Source: Chloroflexota bacterium (GTDB lineage Bacteria > Chloroflexota > Anaerolineae > 4572-78). From it: 5,754 nucleotides of DNA. The stretch covers positions 1-5,754 of the forward strand of contig JAJRUC010000336.1 of NCBI GenBank assembly GCA_024278015.1, in the 5' to 3' direction. This document shows positions 4,602-5,754 of this stretch, in pieces (the first letter of the stretch is position 1; each line of letters opens with the position of its first letter). Below the pieces are notes generated by a model, which made no database searches, was not told the origin of the DNA, and saw only the letters and a program-made list of their open reading frames with translations. A program made the position numbers and the translations under genes.

Positions 4602-5231
4602 ATGACAAACAATCACAACACCAAAAAAACCCGCGCCCGCTACAACCGTATTGCGCCGGTTTATGACCTTATGGAAATTCTGCCGGAACGCCGGTTTGTT
4701 CCGTGGCGGCAACAGTTGTGGGCGCAAGTTCCGCCGGGCCAGGTGCTGGAAGTGGGCGTCGGCACGGGGAAAAACTTCCCCTTCCACCCGGATTCCATCA
4801 CCGTAACGGGCATTGATTTAAGCGACGGTATGCTGGCTCGCGCCCGAAAGAAAGCCCGGTTAATGGACAAGACGCTCGATTTACGCCAAATGGACGCGCA
4901 GGCGCTCGACTTTGCCGCTGACACCTTCGATGCGGCCGTGGCAACCTTTGTCTTCTGCTCCATTCCGGACCCGCTGGTGGCGCTTGATGAACTGGCGCGC
5001 GTGGTGAAACCGGGCGGCAAAATCTTTCTGCTGGACCACGTGCGCATTGACCGCCCCGTCATCGGCCCGGTGATGGATGCGGTGAACCCGCTCACGGTGC
5101 GCCTCACCGGCGCCAACATCAATCGCCGGACCGTGGAAAACGTGCGACAGTCGTCGTTGCTCATTGAATCGGTCACAGATTTGGGGCCGCTGGATGTGGT
5201 AAAATTAATCGTGGCAGATACTCCGGCATAA
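4602..5231 (+). CDS. Class I SAM-dependent methyltransferase
   Basis: A 209-residue cytoplasmic or membrane-peripheral enzyme. The AdoMet fold is clear: RYNRIAPVYD (13-22) as the UbiE-like lead-in, motif I VLEVGVGTGKN (48-58), acidic D72 in GIDLSDGML, D98 in QMDAQAL, motif II FDAAVATFVFCSIPDP (109-124), and KPGGKIFLLDHV (136-147). The LEVGVGTG, VTGIDLS and IPDP elements recall PmtA-type phospholipid N-methyltransferases. CSI plus DHV and a later TGANINRRT (about 166-174) recall METTL7/TMT1 thiol methyltransferases. Its only cysteine is C119, so it lacks the cysteine set of arsenite methyltransferase ArsM. The start is 1 nt after the rhodanese stop, with no clear SD, implying translational coupling. 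That tight link to a sulfurtransferase makes a thiol or sulfide acceptor attractive, but this is inference. Confidence 0.88.
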   Translation: MTNNHNTKKTRARYNRIAPVYDLMEILPERRFVPWRQQLWAQVPPGQVLEVGVGTGKNFPFHPDSITVTGIDLSDGMLARARKKARLMDKTLDLRQMDAQALDFAADTFDAAVATFVFCSIPDPLVALDELARVVKPGGKIFLLDHVRIDRPVIGPVMDAVNPLTVRLTGANINRRTVENVRQSSLLIESVTDLGPLDVVKLIVADTPA

Positions 5232-5240
5232 AACACCGTC

Positions 5241-5253
5241 AACCTTTCAGGTT
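5241..5253. other. Small hairpin just before the repeat array
   Basis: AACCT (5241-5245) and AGGTT (5249-5253) form a perfect 5-bp stem with loop TTC. No T-run follows. It begins 9 nt after the methyltransferase stop. CTTTCAGG at 5244-5251 recurs inverted as CCTGAAAG at 5553-5560, so it may belong to the repeat family. Confidence 0.3.
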
Positions 5254-5331
5254 CCCTCCCCCTCAATCCCCCCCTTGCAAGGGGGAAAGTAAAATCCTCC
5301 CCCTTCAGGAGGGGGGACTGAGGGGGGTAAA
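5254..5331. repeat. C/G-tract palindromic element 1
   Basis: The left arm CCCCCTCAATCCCCCC (5258-5273) is inverse to the right arm GGGGGGACTGAGGGGG (5311-5326), with one mismatch. Inside are TTGCAAGGGGGAAAGTAAAA and a CCTCCCCC/GGAGGGGGG hairpin. The right end continues into TAAA. The left end lacks the TTTA seen in the other elements and appears truncated or altered. Confidence 0.7.
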
Positions 5332-5355
5332 GCAACAAAAGAACGCTATTTATAC
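5275..5355. repeat. Direct repeat R1, copy 1 (81 bp)
   Basis: From TTGCAAGGGGG to GCTATTTATAC this stretch matches 5674-5754 over 81 bp with one mismatch (T versus C in the central C-run). It includes the right arm of element 1 plus 24 bp of ordinary flanking sequence (GCAACAAAAGAACG and on), so more than the palindrome was duplicated. Confidence 0.85.
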
Positions 5356-5400
5356 TCAACCGCGTCATAAAATAACAGTAACTACTCAGGCATCAGAGAT

Positions 5401-5485
5401 AAAGTTACCAATTAGGGCGGCTTTGCCATTTTTTACCCCCCTCAATCCCCCCGTTGACGGGGGGAAGTGTTACATTCTCCCCCCT
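5401..5485. repeat. Direct repeat R2, copy 1 (85 bp)
   Basis: Begins AAAGTTACCAATTAG, continues through a TTTGCCATTTTTT stretch and ends in TTCTCCCCCCT. It matches 5557-5641 with two mismatches (5416 and 5421). It contains about 30 bp of non-palindromic flank plus the left half of element 2. Confidence 0.85.
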
Positions 5486-5524
5486 CACGAGGGGGGAGTT
5501 ACGCGAAGCGGGGAGGGGGTAAAA
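5431..5524. repeat. C/G-tract palindromic element 2
   Basis: TTTTACCCCC (5431-5440) and GGGGGTAAAA (5515-5524) are perfect 10-bp terminal inverted repeats. Inside, CCCCCCG (5447-5453) and CGGGGGG (5458-5464) form one hairpin. CTCCCCCCTC (5477-5486) and GAGGGGGGAG (5489-5498) form a second perfect 10-bp stem with a 2-nt centre. The overall shape is that of a small MITE- or REP-like element; no transposase is present. Confidence 0.7.
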
Positions 5525-5556
5525 CACCGTGATTTACCGCAACTGCGTAAGTCCTG

Positions 5557-5641
5557 AAAGTTACCAATTAGAGCGGTTTTGCCATTTTTTACCCCCCTCA
5601 ATCCCCCCGTTGACGGGGGGAAGTGTTACATTCTCCCCCCT
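5557..5641. repeat. Direct repeat R2, copy 2 (85 bp)
   Basis: Second copy of the repeat at 5401-5485, offset 156 nt, 83 of 85 positions identical. It carries the left half of element 3, after which the sequence switches to R1-like units. Confidence 0.85.
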
Positions 5642-5730
5642 TGCAAGGGGGAAAGTAAAACCCTCCCCCCTCCTTGCAAGGGGGAAAGTAAAATCCTCCC
5701 CCCTCAGGAGGGGGGACTGAGGGGGGTAAA
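5588..5730. repeat. C/G-tract palindromic element 3 (expanded)
   Basis: The left arm at 5588-5608 (TTTA, six C, TCAAT, six C) matches the inverse of the right arm at 5710-5730 at 20 of 21 positions. The left half copies element 2 and the right half copies element 1, so it looks like a composite. The interior contains TTGCAAGGGGGAAAGTAAAA twice, at 5641-5660 and 5674-5693, a 33-bp tandem step. No target-site duplication is obvious at the ends. Confidence 0.7.
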
Positions 5731-5754
5731 GCAACAAAAGAACGCTATTTATAC
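5674..5754. repeat. Direct repeat R1, copy 2 (reaches window edge)
   Basis: Second copy of the 81-bp repeat at 5275-5355, offset 399 nt. It is still matching when the window ends, so the true repeat may be longer. Confidence 0.85.

Larger units (their letters stand above)
5232..5754. repeat. Gene-free repeat-rich region of nested C-tract/G-tract elements
   Basis: No credible gene is present. The region holds three elements built from CCCCCC-bearing left ends and GGGGGG-bearing right ends, with small hairpins inside, plus two longer direct-repeat pairs. Reading frames crossing it encode low-complexity Pro/Leu/Arg/Gly peptides and are artefacts of the repeats. It follows the methyltransferase stop directly and may end or shield that transcript. 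Confidence 0.85.

Noticed and set aside
4602..5231. Arsenite methyltransferase ArsM
   Set aside because: Only one cysteine (C119) is present, whereas ArsM needs several conserved cysteines.
5281..5327. G-quadruplex
   Set aside because: G-runs are present, but each faces a matching C-run, so duplex hairpins are the simpler structure; cannot be resolved by eye.
4661..5368. 235-residue minus-strand reading frame
   Set aside because: Antisense to the methyltransferase and extends into the repeat region; Ser/Arg-rich with no domain.
5529..5720. 63-residue reading frame in the repeat region
   Set aside because: Its repeated LARGKVK-type peptide is a direct translation of the C-tract/G-tract repeats, and no SD is seen.
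5254..5730. CRISPR array
   Set aside because: Repeats are few, of unequal length and spacing, palindromic over their whole length, and lack uniform unique spacers.

Overview
This looks like a bacterial chromosomal segment with moderately high GC, dense short operons and good Shine-Dalgarno (SD) sites. The DNA ligase is the bacterial NAD+-dependent type and the tRNA gene lacks an encoded CCA. One protein carries a lipoprotein-type signal. I lean towards an environmental lineage such as Chloroflexota, because of the family mix (DUF302 and SHOCT proteins, a rhodanese lipoprotein) and the GTTTCAC-type and C-tract/G-tract spacer repeats. This is an impression from memory, not a test.

Layout. (1) Positions 1-512, minus strand: the N-terminal part of NAD+-dependent DNA ligase LigA, running off the left edge. 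(2) 513-758: a divergent intergenic region with one leftward promoter candidate, two rightward candidates and short degenerate repeats. (3) 759-2664, plus strand: a two-gene operon of oxidoreductases, a Gfo/Idh/MocA-family dehydrogenase followed 16 nt later by a beta-hydroxyacid dehydrogenase (HIBADH/GarR/GLYR family). (4) 2700-2878: a self-contained tRNA-Lys(CUU) unit with its own promoter and a strong intrinsic terminator. (5) 2879-3078: a regulatory region with two adjacent hairpins, an 11-bp-phased direct repeat resembling an OmpR/PhoB-family operator, and a -10 box without a good -35. (6) 3079-5231: a compact operon of two small membrane SHOCT proteins, a DUF302 protein, a lipoprotein rhodanese and a class I SAM methyltransferase. 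A terminator-like hairpin sits between DUF302 and the rhodanese. (7) 5232-5754: no credible gene, but nested C-tract/G-tract palindromic elements and longer direct repeats that reach the right edge.

How the genes fit together. The two oxidoreductases probably share one catabolic or carbohydrate-linked pathway, but the substrate cannot be read from sequence. The most interesting block is the five-gene SHOCT-SHOCT-DUF302-rhodanese-methyltransferase operon. The rhodanese should handle sulfane sulfur on the outer face of the membrane. The methyltransferase has features reminiscent of both thiol methyltransferases (METTL7/TMT1-like) and PmtA-type phospholipid methyltransferases. A membrane-associated sulfur or metal stress module, switched by a two-component regulator and tuned by the internal hairpin, is a reasonable hypothesis but is unproven.
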